64,000 bases of DNA from Streptomyces sp. KL109B (lineage in GTDB: Bacteria > Actinomycetota > Actinomycetes > Streptomycetales > Streptomycetaceae). Of this stretch, positions 25,553 through 34,003 are shown one piece after another. Location: contig NZ_JASERL010000003.1 in NCBI RefSeq assembly GCF_030766935.1, positions 310,001 to 374,000 of the forward strand. The letters are read 5' to 3'. The notes under the pieces were generated by a model. It saw only the letters and a program-made list of their open reading frames with translations. It did no database searches and had not been told where the DNA came from. The translations under genes were made by a program, and so were the position numbers. Each line of letters starts with the position of its first letter. Position 1 is the first letter of the stretch.

Positions 25553-26794
25553 ATGCGGCTCGGGCGGGACTTCGGGTGGCTGTGGGCCGCCTTCGCGGTG
25601 AGCACCGCCGGGTCGATGCTCGCGCTCGACGCCTTCCAGCTCGTCGCCGTCCTGGCGCTGGACAGCAGTGCGGCGCAGGTGTCGTTCCTCGCGGCGGCCG
25701 GGCTCGCGGTCGGCGCGCTGCTCGCGGTGCCGCTCGGGCCGTGGATCGAGTTCCGGCGCAAGCGGCCCGTGATGATCCTCGCGGACCTGGTGCGCTGCGC
25801 CGCGCTGCTCACACTGCCGCTCGCGTACGCCCTGGACGCGCTGAGCTTCGTACAACTCGTCGTGGTCTCCGTCGTCGTGGCCGCCGCCGACATCGTGTTC
25901 CGGGCGGCGAGCGGCGCGCACCTCAAGGCGCTCGTGCCGGGCGAGGGCCTGCTGCCCGCCAACGCCCGTTTCGAGACGACGCAGTGGACCGCCACGGCCC
26001 TCGGGCCGCCGCTCGGCGGCGCGCTGATCGGGGCGTTCGGGCCGCTGACGACCGTGCTCCTCGACTCCGTCAGTTACGTCCTTTCGGCGGTCGGGGTGCG
26101 GGCCATCCGCGCGCCCGAGCCGCCTCCCGCGCGTGCCGGTGCGCGCGGCCGGTTCAGCGGCGCCGAGATCGCCGAGGGCTGGCGGCACCTGTGGCGGCAG
26201 CCGCGGCTGCGCGCCCTCTTCCTCAACAACAGCCTCGTCAACGCCCTCATCATGGTGGGCTCCCCGCTCATGGCGGTGCTGCTCCTCGACGAACTGGGCC
26301 TCGCCCCCTGGCAGTACGGGCTCGTCTTCGGGGTTCCGTGTCTGGGCGGGCTCGTCGGCTCCCGGCTCACGACGCCGCTGGTGCGGCGGTACGGGGAGCG
26401 GCGGGTGCTCCTGGTGAGCGGGGTTGCGCGGGCGTGCTGGCCGGTCGGGCTCGCGTTCGTGGGGCCCGGGGTGGGCGGGATGCTCGTCGTGGTGGGCGTG
26501 GAGTTCGGGCTCATCACGTGCTGCGCGGTCTTCGCCCCGGTCATGGCGGCCGAGCGGCTGCGGCTCACGGACGACGACCGGGTGGCGCGGGTGCTGTCCG
26601 CCTGGACCGTCACCCAGCGGGCCGTGACGGCGGCGCTGACGCTGGTGTGGGGCGGCTTCGCGGCGCTGCTCGGGACGCGCGGGGCGCTCGTGCTGGCCGG
26701 GGTGCTGGCGCTCGCGACGCCCTGGTTGCTGCTGCGGGGCCTGCGTTCCCCGGCGTGTACACCCCGCCCCGAGGCGCCCACGCTGCCAGAGTGA
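25553..26794 (+). CDS. MFS transporter (DHA3-like efflux)
   Basis: The 413-residue polytopic protein has about 10-12 hydrophobic helices and the MFS loop signatures EFRRKRPVMILADLVRCAAL (between helices 2 and 3) and a related RRYGERRVLLVSG in the second half. The architecture resembles DHA3-type drug or siderophore exporters. ATG 25553 follows GGGAGGGCGG. The divergent LysR gene and palindrome suggest inducible efflux. The substrate is unknown. Confidence 0.88.
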   Translation: MRLGRDFGWLWAAFAVSTAGSMLALDAFQLVAVLALDSSAAQVSFLAAAGLAVGALLAVPLGPWIEFRRKRPVMILADLVRCAALLTLPLAYALDALSFVQLVVVSVVVAAADIVFRAASGAHLKALVPGEGLLPANARFETTQWTATALGPPLGGALIGAFGPLTTVLLDSVSYVLSAVGVRAIRAPEPPPARAGARGRFSGAEIAEGWRHLWRQPRLRALFLNNSLVNALIMVGSPLMAVLLLDELGLAPWQYGLVFGVPCLGGLVGSRLTTPLVRRYGERRVLLVSGVARACWPVGLAFVGPGVGGMLVVVGVEFGLITCCAVFAPVMAAERLRLTDDDRVARVLSAWTVTQRAVTAALTLVWGGFAALLGTRGALVLAGVLALATPWLLLRGLRSPACTPRPEAPTLPE

Positions 26795-26853
26795 CACGGA
26801 CAAACCGCCCCAAATAAGCCGGATTTTCCGGTTCATGGAGTGAGGGAGCTTTC

Positions 26854-27639
26854 GTGGCACACGTACACGTGATCCTCAATCAGAAAGGCGGCGTGGGTAA
26901 GTCCACGCTCGCCGTGAACCTCGCGGCCGTCACCGCCGACGTGCTCGGCGCGGGCGCCCCCGACGCCGAACGCCCGCCCGTCGTCGCCGTCTCCATCGAC
27001 CCGCAGGGCTCGGCCGTGTGGTGGTCGGAGCGGGTCGGCGACGGCCTCCCCTTCGACTTCGTGCAGGCCCACGACGACCTGTCGGGGCTCGCCGCGCTGT
27101 CCCGCATCCCGTCCGCCGAGCACGTCTTCGTGGACACGCCGGGCTGGCTCGACCTCGCCGACGACGACGGGGCCGACCCCCTCGGCAAGGGCGCGGCGGC
27201 CGACGCGCTGCGCGCCGTGCTGTCCAACGCCACCGACGTCATCGTCCCCATCGAGCCGGAACCGCTCGGCTTCCAGCCCACGCAGCGCACCGTGGAGCGC
27301 GTCGTGAAGCCGCGCGGGCTGCCCTTCCGCGTGGTCATCAACAACTGGGACCCGCGCGACGGCAAGGCCGACCTGGCGCAGACCCGCGCGTTCGTCGAGG
27401 GCCAGGACTGGCCGCTCGCGCGCACCGTCGTACGCCACTACAAGCTGCACACGCGGGCCAGCGCGGACGGCCTCGTCGTCACGCAGTACGGCGCCAACAA
27501 GGTCGCGCTCCAGGCCCGCGAGGACTTCTTCCGGCTCGCCCTGGAGGTCGGCCTCGCGGCGATCCCGGCACCGACCCGCGCGTCGAAGAAGTCCTCGCGT
27601 ACGACCACGAAGCGCACGAAGAAGAAGGTGAACGCCTGA
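26854..27639 (+). CDS. ParA-like partition ATPase
   Basis: The 261-residue protein starts at GTG 26854 with a deviant Walker A, LNQKGGVGKSTLAVNLAA, that places two lysines in the KGGVGKST motif. The Walker A' region VVAVSIDPQGSAVWWSERV and the VFVDTPGW Walker B follow. The C-terminus has a basic Lys/Arg/Thr tail (RASKKSSRTTTKRTKKKVNA) that may bind DNA non-specifically. It is coupled to the downstream parB by an overlapping TGATG. This pair is not next to gidB/rnpA-like genes, so it is not the canonical origin-linked parAB. Confidence 0.92.
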   Translation: MAHVHVILNQKGGVGKSTLAVNLAAVTADVLGAGAPDAERPPVVAVSIDPQGSAVWWSERVGDGLPFDFVQAHDDLSGLAALSRIPSAEHVFVDTPGWLDLADDDGADPLGKGAAADALRAVLSNATDVIVPIEPEPLGFQPTQRTVERVVKPRGLPFRVVINNWDPRDGKADLAQTRAFVEGQDWPLARTVVRHYKLHTRASADGLVVTQYGANKVALQAREDFFRLALEVGLAAIPAPTRASKKSSRTTTKRTKKKVNA

Positions 27640-28484
27640 TGGGCCGCCGTACCGACCTCTCCTCGCTGCTGTCCTCCGAGAAGTCCGGGACCTCGGAGAA
27701 CGGGGCCGACGAGGGGCGGGCGGCCGCGGCGCCCGCCCAGCGCAGACGCCCCGACACCAAGCCGCTCACCGTCCCCATCGGCGACCTCGCCGAGAACCCG
27801 GACAACCCGCGCCACGAACTGCGCGACCTCGAAGGACTCGCCGAAACGGTCCGCGAACGCGGCGTCCTGCAGGCCCTCGGCGTCGTCCCCGCCCCCGTCT
27901 TCCTCGCGGCCCGCCCGCACCACAAGGAGGCCGTCGGCAAGGCCCCGTACGTCGTCCTGCACGGCCACCGGCGGCTCGCGGCGGCCAGAATGGCGGGCCT
28001 GGACGAGGTTCCGGTCCTGGTCAGGGACGACGCCACGCGGTCCGACGAGGACGCGCTGATCGAGAACGTGCAGCGCGACGACCTCACGGAACTGGAGCAG
28101 GCGCAGGCCATCCAGGGCCTGATCAGCTCCTACGGCTACTCGCAGCGCCAGGTCGCCGCCCGGATCGGCAAGACGCAGGGCTTCATCTCGCAGCGCCTGT
28201 CACTGATGAAGCTGCGCGAGGACATCCAGGAGGCCCTCGCGGACGGCCGGGTCTCCATCGAGGACGCCCGCCGCATCGCCCGCCTCCCGCAGGACGAGCA
28301 GCTGCTCCCCGGCGAACCGGACGCCACCGCGACCGTCCCCTCCGCCCGCAAGGAGAAGCGCGGCCGCGATTACGGCGTAATCAAGATCGACAGCCGGGGC
28401 ACCCCGGACGATGTCGTCGAGGCGCTCCGTCGCCATCTCGCCCCCGCGACCCTCGACCGCATCATCGAACTGCTGGGCCGATAG
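27639..28484 (+). CDS. ParB-like DNA-binding partition protein
   Basis: The 281-residue protein begins at ATG 27639, overlapping the parA stop. It has the ParB nuclease-like N-terminal domain (LAENPDNPRHELRDLEGLAETV), box GHRRLAAARMAG where canonical ParB has GERR, then LIENVQRDDLTELEQAQAI. The KorB/HTH domain follows (YGYSQRQVAARIGKTQGFISQRLSLMKL). The C-terminal dimerisation region is short. The His for Glu change in the CTP-binding box is a visible difference from origin ParB. The DNA target is unknown. Confidence 0.92.
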   Translation: MGRRTDLSSLLSSEKSGTSENGADEGRAAAAPAQRRRPDTKPLTVPIGDLAENPDNPRHELRDLEGLAETVRERGVLQALGVVPAPVFLAARPHHKEAVGKAPYVVLHGHRRLAAARMAGLDEVPVLVRDDATRSDEDALIENVQRDDLTELEQAQAIQGLISSYGYSQRQVAARIGKTQGFISQRLSLMKLREDIQEALADGRVSIEDARRIARLPQDEQLLPGEPDATATVPSARKEKRGRDYGVIKIDSRGTPDDVVEALRRHLAPATLDRIIELLGR

Positions 28485-28521
28485 TCGCCGCGCGGTCGCC
28501 GCGGTCGCCTACCGTGGCCCC

Positions 28522-29952
28522 GTGCTCGAAGTCCCGACCGTGCCGTCCCCGCCCGTGCCCCCGCAGCCGCCCGCCGAGGCCGTCGCCCCGCTGATGCGCG
28601 GCCTCGACGTGCTGCGGATCCTCACGGACGCCGAGACCGCGGGGACCGCCGGGGACCCGGCCGGCACGCTCGCCCTGGCCGATCTCGCCCGCGCCACGGG
28701 CCTGGCCCGCTCCACGGTCGACCGGATCTGCGCGACCCTCGCCCACCTGGGCTTCGTACGCCTCGACGGCCGCGACGCCACCCTCGCCCCGCCCCTGATG
28801 GCCGTCGCCAACGCCTGCCTGGACGCGCTGCGGGTGCCGGGGCTGCTTGGCCCGCTCGCCGACCGGCTCGCGGACGAGCTCGACGAATCCGTATCCATCG
28901 CGGTCCCCGACGGCGACGACATCCGCTTCGTCCACCAGGTGCTGCGCAGGCGGGCGCTGTCCATCAGCTTCCGGGTGGGCGATGCCCTGCCGGGGGACGG
29001 GTGCGCGCCGGGGCTGGTGTTCCGGGAGGGGTTGCCGCTGGCGGTCGACGACCAGTTGGTGGAGCCGGGGCTCGTGGCGGTGGCGGTTCCCGTGCGGGGG
29101 CCGGACGGGGCGGTGGTGTGCGCGGTGAGCGTGGTGAGCCACACGAGCCGGCATACGGCGGAGGAGTTGCCGGGTGCGGTACGGGGGCCTTTGGAGCGAT
29201 CCGTACGCGAGATGGAAGCGGCACTGGCGCATCCCGTTCAAGCCCCTGCGGCGATTGAGCAGCGGGATCCGGGGCAGCGCCCCGAGACGCAGGAGGACGC
29301 TCCCGCGACGATCCAGTCCCTCGCCAGAGGCCTCCGCGTACTGACGGCCTACGACGCCGCCGCCCCCGCCCTGACCCTCACCCGGATCGCCACCCGCACG
29401 GGACTCGCCCGCGCCACCGCCCGCCGCGCCCTCATCACGTACGAACACCTCGGCTACGTCACCCGCGACAACGGCACGTACCGGCTCACCCCCCGCGTCC
29501 TCGCCCTCGGCTGCGCCCCGCTCTCCCGCACCACGCTCCCCCGCATCGCCGCCCCGCACCTCGCGGCCCTGTCGGAGCGGCTCGGCGAGTCCGTGGGGCT
29601 TTCGGTGCCGGACGGGGACCGGGTGCGGTGCACGGCGCGGGTGACGCCGCGCCGGGTCATGAGCGTCGACATCGGCGTCGGCTCCCGGCTGCCCGCCGCG
29701 GACACGGCCGCCGGGCGGCTGCTGAGCGCGGGCGGCGAGCGGGCCGCGGCCGACGGGCCCGAGGACGGGCTGCGGTCGATCGCGGTGCCGGTGCGGGACC
29801 GGGCGGGCCGCGTCGTGTCCGCGCTCGACGTCACCGCACACCAGGGGCGCGGGGACGACGACGCGTGGACGGAGGCGCTCACGGAGACCGCGCAGCGCAT
29901 CGCGGCCGACCTGCACGTGACGTCGCGCTTCGTGACCGTGCCGGTGCACTGA
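28522..29952 (+). CDS. Regulator with two fused IclR-like modules
   Basis: The 476-residue protein, starting at GTG 28522, contains two copies of an IclR winged HTH plus effector-like domain. Module 1 (about residues 25-238) has LALADLARATGLARSTVDRI and a GAF-like domain with VSIAVPDGDDIRFVHQV. Module 2 (about residues 260-476) has LTLTRIATRTGLARATARRAL and VGLSVPDGDRVRCTARV. The modules are joined by a linker made of repeat copy 12 (residues 239-255). IclR proteins usually have one module of about 250 residues and work as dimers; this looks like a covalent pseudo-dimer. Targets are unknown; PcaU/PobR-type regulators control aromatic catabolism. Confidence 0.88.
   Translation: MLEVPTVPSPPVPPQPPAEAVAPLMRGLDVLRILTDAETAGTAGDPAGTLALADLARATGLARSTVDRICATLAHLGFVRLDGRDATLAPPLMAVANACLDALRVPGLLGPLADRLADELDESVSIAVPDGDDIRFVHQVLRRRALSISFRVGDALPGDGCAPGLVFREGLPLAVDDQLVEPGLVAVAVPVRGPDGAVVCAVSVVSHTSRHTAEELPGAVRGPLERSVREMEAALAHPVQAPAAIEQRDPGQRPETQEDAPATIQSLARGLRVLTAYDAAAPALTLTRIATRTGLARATARRALITYEHLGYVTRDNGTYRLTPRVLALGCAPLSRTTLPRIAAPHLAALSERLGESVGLSVPDGDRVRCTARVTPRRVMSVDIGVGSRLPAADTAAGRLLSAGGERAAADGPEDGLRSIAVPVRDRAGRVVSALDVTAHQGRGDDDAWTEALTETAQRIAADLHVTSRFVTVPVH
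29238..29284 (-). repeat. 47-bp double-hairpin repeat, copy 12 (linker of double-IclR gene)
   Basis: Reverse copy, antisense to the gene, so translated as [13 protein letters not shown] sequence in the other frame and as [18 protein letters not shown] in the gene frame. It is slightly degenerate (GGGATCC, GGGGCAGCGCCCC) yet still 47 bp. Confidence 0.9.
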
Positions 29953-30024
29953 GACCCGCATCTCACCCCCGTACGGACCTTGGTCCCTACTGCCCGCGAC
30001 AAATGCCCCGCATGCTCTTACGTG

Positions 30025-31350
30025 ATGTCATCCCACGACGCCCGTGGCTCTGTCGGCCACTACCAGTCCTCGATCCGTGGCGCGATTCCCTCGGTCTCAC
30101 GCCCCACGGGCGGCTGGCGTGCCGTGGGACTGCTCGTCGCGGTGATGGCGCTCATCATCGTCACGCTCGACATGGCGACCCCCGACGACTTCCGGGCCCG
30201 CGCCCTGCTCGGCCTGGTGCCCGTGCTCGTGGCGGTCTTCGCGTCCGTCGGGGTCACGGCCGTCACCACCGGGCTGCTCATCTGCGTCTACATCGGGCTA
30301 CAGGCCGTGGAGCCGCTGCCCACCAGCGGCGACTGGGCCGTGTTCGGGCCGCTGATGATCGGCACGGGCGGGCTGCTCGGCGTGCTGATCGCGCGCCGCA
30401 GGGAGGAGCAGCGGGCCCGTGTGCAGGCCATCACGGACATCGCGGAGGCCACCCAGCGCGCGGTGATGCGCAGCCTGCCCGAGCGCATGGAGGACCTGCG
30501 CATCGCCGACTTCTACCAGCCCGCCGCCCGCGCGGCCCGCGTCGGCGGCGACTGGTACGACTTCCAGCCCTCGCCGTACGGCGTGCGCGCGGTCCTCGGC
30601 GACGTCAGCGGCAAGGGCCTGCCCGCGGTGTCCGCGTCGGCGTGGCTGCTCGGCGCGTTCCGGGAGGCGGCGTTCCACGAGGAGCGGATCGAGGAGGTCG
30701 CGCGGCGCCTCGAAGTCGCCATGGAGCGCTACAGCGCCTGGAACCGGCTCACCCACGACGAGGGCCTCACGGACGCGTTCTCCACGGGGCTGCTGCTGAA
30801 CTTCCCGCCCACGTCCGCCGAGTACGTGGACGTCGTCAACTTCGGGCACGAGCCGCCGCTGGTCGTCACCGCCGACGGCGAGGTGCGCACCCCGGACCTC
30901 CCGGCTGGGCTGCCGCTCGGCATGGGAATGCTGGGTGGCGCGGCGCCCCGCGTGGCCCGGCTGCCGTTCGGCGTCGGGGACACGCTGATCCTCTTCACCG
31001 ACGGCGTGACCGAGTGCCGCGACGCGGGCGGCACGTTCTATCCCGTACGGGAGCGGCTGCCGCGCCTGGTCACCGAGCGCACCGCGCACGAGCCGCCCGA
31101 GGCGCTGCTGCGGCGCCTGGCGGCGGACCTGCACGAGCACCGGTACGGGCCGCCGAGCGACGACGCCGCGATCACCGTGATCCGCAGGACCGCGGAGCGC
31201 GCGCCGTACCTGGACGAGGCGGACGCCGAGCTGTACCAGCCCCGGCCGAAGTCCGGGGCCGCGGCCGAGCCCGAGGCTCAGTACGCCACCGACATCCGCT
31301 TCCTGGAGTGCGCGTCGCGCTCCAGCTCGTCGACGAAGGCCAGCGCGTAG
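30025..31350 (+). CDS. Membrane PP2C/SpoIIE-type serine/threonine phosphatase
   Basis: The 441-residue protein has three hydrophobic helices within about residues 30-125 (VGLLVAVMALIIVTLDM; ALLGLVPVLVAVFASVGV; GPLMIGTGGLLGVLIAR) and a cytoplasmic SpoIIE domain. Metal-binding and core motifs are ARVGGDWYDFQ, LGDVSGKGLPAVSASAWLLG, VNFGHEPPLVV, LILFTDGVTECRD and PPSDDAAITVIRR. It probably dephosphorylates anti-anti-sigma factors. ATG 30025 or GTG 30022 may start translation. Its last 73 bases overlap the 3' end of the convergent NAD(P)-binding protein gene. Confidence 0.92.
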   Translation: MSSHDARGSVGHYQSSIRGAIPSVSRPTGGWRAVGLLVAVMALIIVTLDMATPDDFRARALLGLVPVLVAVFASVGVTAVTTGLLICVYIGLQAVEPLPTSGDWAVFGPLMIGTGGLLGVLIARRREEQRARVQAITDIAEATQRAVMRSLPERMEDLRIADFYQPAARAARVGGDWYDFQPSPYGVRAVLGDVSGKGLPAVSASAWLLGAFREAAFHEERIEEVARRLEVAMERYSAWNRLTHDEGLTDAFSTGLLLNFPPTSAEYVDVVNFGHEPPLVVTADGEVRTPDLPAGLPLGMGMLGGAAPRVARLPFGVGDTLILFTDGVTECRDAGGTFYPVRERLPRLVTERTAHEPPEALLRRLAADLHEHRYGPPSDDAAITVIRRTAERAPYLDEADAELYQPRPKSGAAAEPEAQYATDIRFLECASRSSSSTKASA

Positions 31351-31913
31351 TCCTCGGCGCTGATCCGGCTCTCGCCGTCCGCGTCCTTCATCAGCCGGTC
31401 GCCGCCGACCCGGAACTCCTCGGTGCGCTCCCCCGGGCCGATCTCCGCGGCCGGCGAGATGTACGTCCAGTCCAGGTCGTCGACCGTCCGCAGATACGTG
31501 AGCACGTCCCGGTGCGCGAGCGCCTCGCCGCGGTACGCGTCGGGGAAGCCCGGCTGGTCCACGAGCGCCTCGCCGGGCGCCACCTCCAGGCTGCCCGCCC
31601 CGCCCACCACCACGAGCCGGGCGACGCCGGAGCCGCGCACCCCGGCGACCACGGACTGGTTGAGCGCGAGGAACGGCTTGACCGGGTCCGTGCCGTCGCG
31701 CGGCGGCGCGAGGGCGGAGGCCACGGCGTCGTGCCCGCCCGCGAGTCCGGACAGCTGCTGCGCGTCGGCGACGTCCGCCGCGACGGCCGTGACCCCGTCG
31801 ACGGGCGAGTTCCCCGAGCGGCTGACGGCGGTCACGCTGTGGCCGCGGCCCAGGGCCTCGGCGGCGATGCGGCTGCCGACCATGCCGGTGGCGCCGAGGA
31901 GCAGGATGTTCAT
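31278..31913 (-). CDS. NAD(P)-binding atypical short-chain dehydrogenase/NmrA-like protein
   Basis: The 211-residue protein starts with the dinucleotide-binding motif LLLGATGMVGSRIAAEALGRGH and continues with ADVADAQQL and VVVGGAGSLEV. It resembles the YwnB/NAD(P)H-binding family, with no clear Tyr-x-x-x-Lys catalytic pair. Its 3' 73 bases overlap the 3' end of the phosphatase gene on the other strand. The substrate is unknown. Confidence 0.85.
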   Translation of the reverse strand: MNILLLGATGMVGSRIAAEALGRGHSVTAVSRSGNSPVDGVTAVAADVADAQQLSGLAGGHDAVASALAPPRDGTDPVKPFLALNQSVVAGVRGSGVARLVVVGGAGSLEVAPGEALVDQPGFPDAYRGEALAHRDVLTYLRTVDDLDWTYISPAAEIGPGERTEEFRVGGDRLMKDADGESRISAEDYALAFVDELERDAHSRKRMSVAY

Positions 31914-32013
31914 GCGCTCAGCGAAGCACGGTGTGCGCCGCCGCGCATGTTGCGAAGGACGCGCCGCGAGCGGTCAATGGAGGGGCGGGGGGCCTGTCAG
32001 AAAGGAGCCCGTC

Positions 32014-32439
32014 ATGGCTCAGCACGCGGCACCCGCACCCGGACGCTCCGCCCCCGGTGGCGCGGCGCTCTCCCCGACCGGCGCGGCCTTCGTCGTCCCG
32101 GTCCTGACCGGCATCGCGTACGGATTCTGGGCGGCGGCGATCGACCGCTTCGGCGGCGAGGTCACCGGCGGCAACATCGCGCTCGGCTTCGTCACCGGGA
32201 TCGTCGTCGCGGCGCTCACCTTCGGCATCCACCACTGGTCGAAGGGGCAGTCCGGCCGGCACTTCCTCGCGCGGGCCTCGGCCTGGGGCACGTTCGCGGG
32301 CATCGCGATCGGCTTCCTGCACAGCCTGTCGGATCCCGCGATCCTGTGGTCGATCATGCTCGGCCTGATCGTCGGGGCGTCGACGTTCGTGGCGACGTAC
32401 TACCGGTACTACTCGGCGAGCGAGTACGCGCCGGTGTAG
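32014..32439 (+). CDS. Small integral membrane protein (about 4 helices)
   Basis: The 141-residue protein follows an AAAGGAG site 8 bases from ATG 32014. After a Pro/Gly/Ala-rich N-terminus it has about four hydrophobic helices (FVVPVLTGIAYGFWAAAI; IALGFVTGIVVAALTFGIH; GTFAGIAIGFLHSL; LWSIMLGLIVGASTFVATYY). No enzymatic motif was seen. Many Streptomyces encode similar proteins near oxidoreductases. Function is unknown. Confidence 0.75.
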   Translation: MAQHAAPAPGRSAPGGAALSPTGAAFVVPVLTGIAYGFWAAAIDRFGGEVTGGNIALGFVTGIVVAALTFGIHHWSKGQSGRHFLARASAWGTFAGIAIGFLHSLSDPAILWSIMLGLIVGASTFVATYYRYYSASEYAPV

Positions 32440-32453
32440 CAACCAGGGCCGTT

Positions 32454-32469
32454 TAGAACGTACGTTCTA
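32454..32469. promoter_or_regulatory. 16-bp perfect palindrome between convergent gene ends
   Basis: TAGAACGTACGTTCTA is fully self-complementary. It starts 14 bases after one stop and includes the TAG stop of the minus-strand SH3-like gene (32467-32469). It resembles a TetR-type operator, but its place between convergent genes fits a short bidirectional terminator hairpin (6-bp stem, GTAC loop) better, or a protein-binding roadblock. Confidence 0.55.
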
Positions 32470-32910
32470 GTACCAGACGCCGAACTCCCGGGTCTCGGTC
32501 TCCCGGTACCACCAACCGCTCGGGCCGTGGTCGCGGTCGTGATCGGACCGCGGCCCGTCGGTCGTACAGCTCGGCACGCCGTGGCCGCCGGTGTCGACGT
32601 ACGCGGCGCTGGCCCAGCCGCGGGCGCCCGTGAACCAGTACCAGGTCGACGTGCCGTTCACGGACGAGCCGTTCGCGGCGCACTCGATACGGTCCTGGCT
32701 GCCCGGCGCGAGCCGGTACACGACGGACGCCGAGGTGCTGGGACCCGACCGCAGATTGAGGTCGGACCGGGAGACGACGGTCCCCCAGACGACGTCGCCC
32801 CCGCTGCTGTCCGCGCCGGCCGGGGCCGCGGCGGTGACGGCGAGCAGCCCGCCCGCCAAGAGCCCGGCGGCGGCAAGGGCCGGAGTGGTTCGGCGCGTGA
32901 TTCGGCGCAT
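32467..32910 (-). CDS. Secreted SH3-like domain protein
   Basis: The 147-residue protein has a signal peptide (RRITRRTTPALAAAGLLAGG, with APAGADS cleavage at about residue 34). A bacterial SH3 domain follows (WGTVVSRSDLNLRSGPSTSASVVYRL, then WYWFTGARGWASAAYVDTGG). The C-terminus is His/Asp-rich. SH3b domains of this type bind cell wall or act as modules of secreted peptidoglycan-related proteins. Here the domain stands alone. The stop codon lies inside a 16-bp palindrome. Confidence 0.85.
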   Translation of the reverse strand: MRRITRRTTPALAAAGLLAGGLLAVTAAAPAGADSSGGDVVWGTVVSRSDLNLRSGPSTSASVVYRLAPGSQDRIECAANGSSVNGTSTWYWFTGARGWASAAYVDTGGHGVPSCTTDGPRSDHDRDHGPSGWWYRETETREFGVWY

Positions 32911-33040
32911 GATCGGCCTCCTGGGGTGAGCCCCCGGATCTCCACTTCCCCACGTCTCCCCACGTCCAGGAAACACCCGTTCGGCCCACTGCTCCACCGG
33001 AGCGCTCGCGCCCCGCGCGCGTGGGCCCTTGCCTGGCAAG

Positions 33041-34003
33041 GTGACCCACAAAGCGGCCGTCTCCTCCGTCCTGCTCGTCCTCGCCTGCCTCCTCGTCCCC
33101 CTCGGCACGCTCTCCACCTGGGCGAAGTACGAGATCGGCGACAGCGACCGGTACGTGTCCACGATGGCGCCGCTGGCCGGCGACCCGGGCGTACAGAACG
33201 CGGTCGCCGACGCGGTGACCACCGGGGTCATGAAGAACGTCGACGTGGGCGCCCTCGACACCGTCCTCACGGGCTATCTGCACGACGCGGTCGTCTCGTT
33301 CACGGACACCGACGCCTTCCGCGGCGCCTGGAACACCGCGAACCGGGCCGCCCACGACGCCGTACAACAGGCCCTCGACGAGGGCACCACGGGACCCGTC
33401 ACGCTCGACCTCGCCCCCGTCACCGAGCAGGTCAAGCGGCAACTGGAGGCGGACGGGGTGCCGTTCGCCGGCCGGATCCCCGTCAGCCACACCGAGGTCA
33501 CCCTGCTGTCGGCCGGCGACCTGGCCGAGCTGCGCGGCGGCTTCCACGTCCTCCAACTCGCGGGCCTGTGGCTGCCGTTGGCCGCCGTGGCGTGCGCCGT
33601 CGCGGGGCTCGCGCTCGCCGCGAACCGGCGCCGCGCGCTCGCCGCGACGGCCCTCGGCGCCGCCCTGGCCGCCGCCGCGCTGCTCGTCGCCCTGCCGATC
33701 GCCCGCGCCCTCACCCTCGACGACATCACCGGCGCCGCGAACAAGGCGGCGGCCGCCGCGGTGTACGACGCGCTGACCTCGCCGCTGGGCACCGCGTCGT
33801 GGGTGTTCGTGGGCGTCGGCGCGGTGGCGGCGTTCGCCGTGTGGGGCGGCAGGGACCCGTTCGGCCGCGTCCGGAATGCCGTGCTCCGGCTGCGGCGCGA
33901 GCATTCCGGAGACACGAGGAGGCGACCGCATGACCCACACACCCCCGGAAACCGAGCCGACGACCGCAGCCTGGTCCCAGGACCACCGCGCCCCCGCTCC
34001 TGA
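33041..34003 (+). CDS. Membrane protein of unknown function, large extracytoplasmic loop
   Basis: About 320 residues. A hydrophobic helix at the N-terminus (VSSVLLVLACLLVPLGTLSTW) is followed by an extracytoplasmic segment of about 140 residues rich in Asp and Val (RYVSTMAPLAGDPGVQNAVA, typical of Streptomyces membrane proteins sensing unknown signals), then three helices between about residues 170 and 280. GTG 33041 or TTG 33029 may be the start; neither has a good ribosome binding site. Its 3' 74 bases overlap the following gene. Confidence 0.65.
   Translation: MTHKAAVSSVLLVLACLLVPLGTLSTWAKYEIGDSDRYVSTMAPLAGDPGVQNAVADAVTTGVMKNVDVGALDTVLTGYLHDAVVSFTDTDAFRGAWNTANRAAHDAVQQALDEGTTGPVTLDLAPVTEQVKRQLEADGVPFAGRIPVSHTEVTLLSAGDLAELRGGFHVLQLAGLWLPLAAVACAVAGLALAANRRRALAATALGAALAAAALLVALPIARALTLDDITGAANKAAAAAVYDALTSPLGTASWVFVGVGAVAAFAVWGGRDPFGRVRNAVLRLRREHSGDTRRRPHDPHTPGNRADDRSLVPGPPRPRS

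Noticed and set aside
25470..26860. N-terminal extension of the LysR gene beyond 25444
   Set aside because: The frame stays open far upstream, but the residues are antisense to the MFS gene and precede the LysR HTH without homology; GTG 25444 fits the family start.
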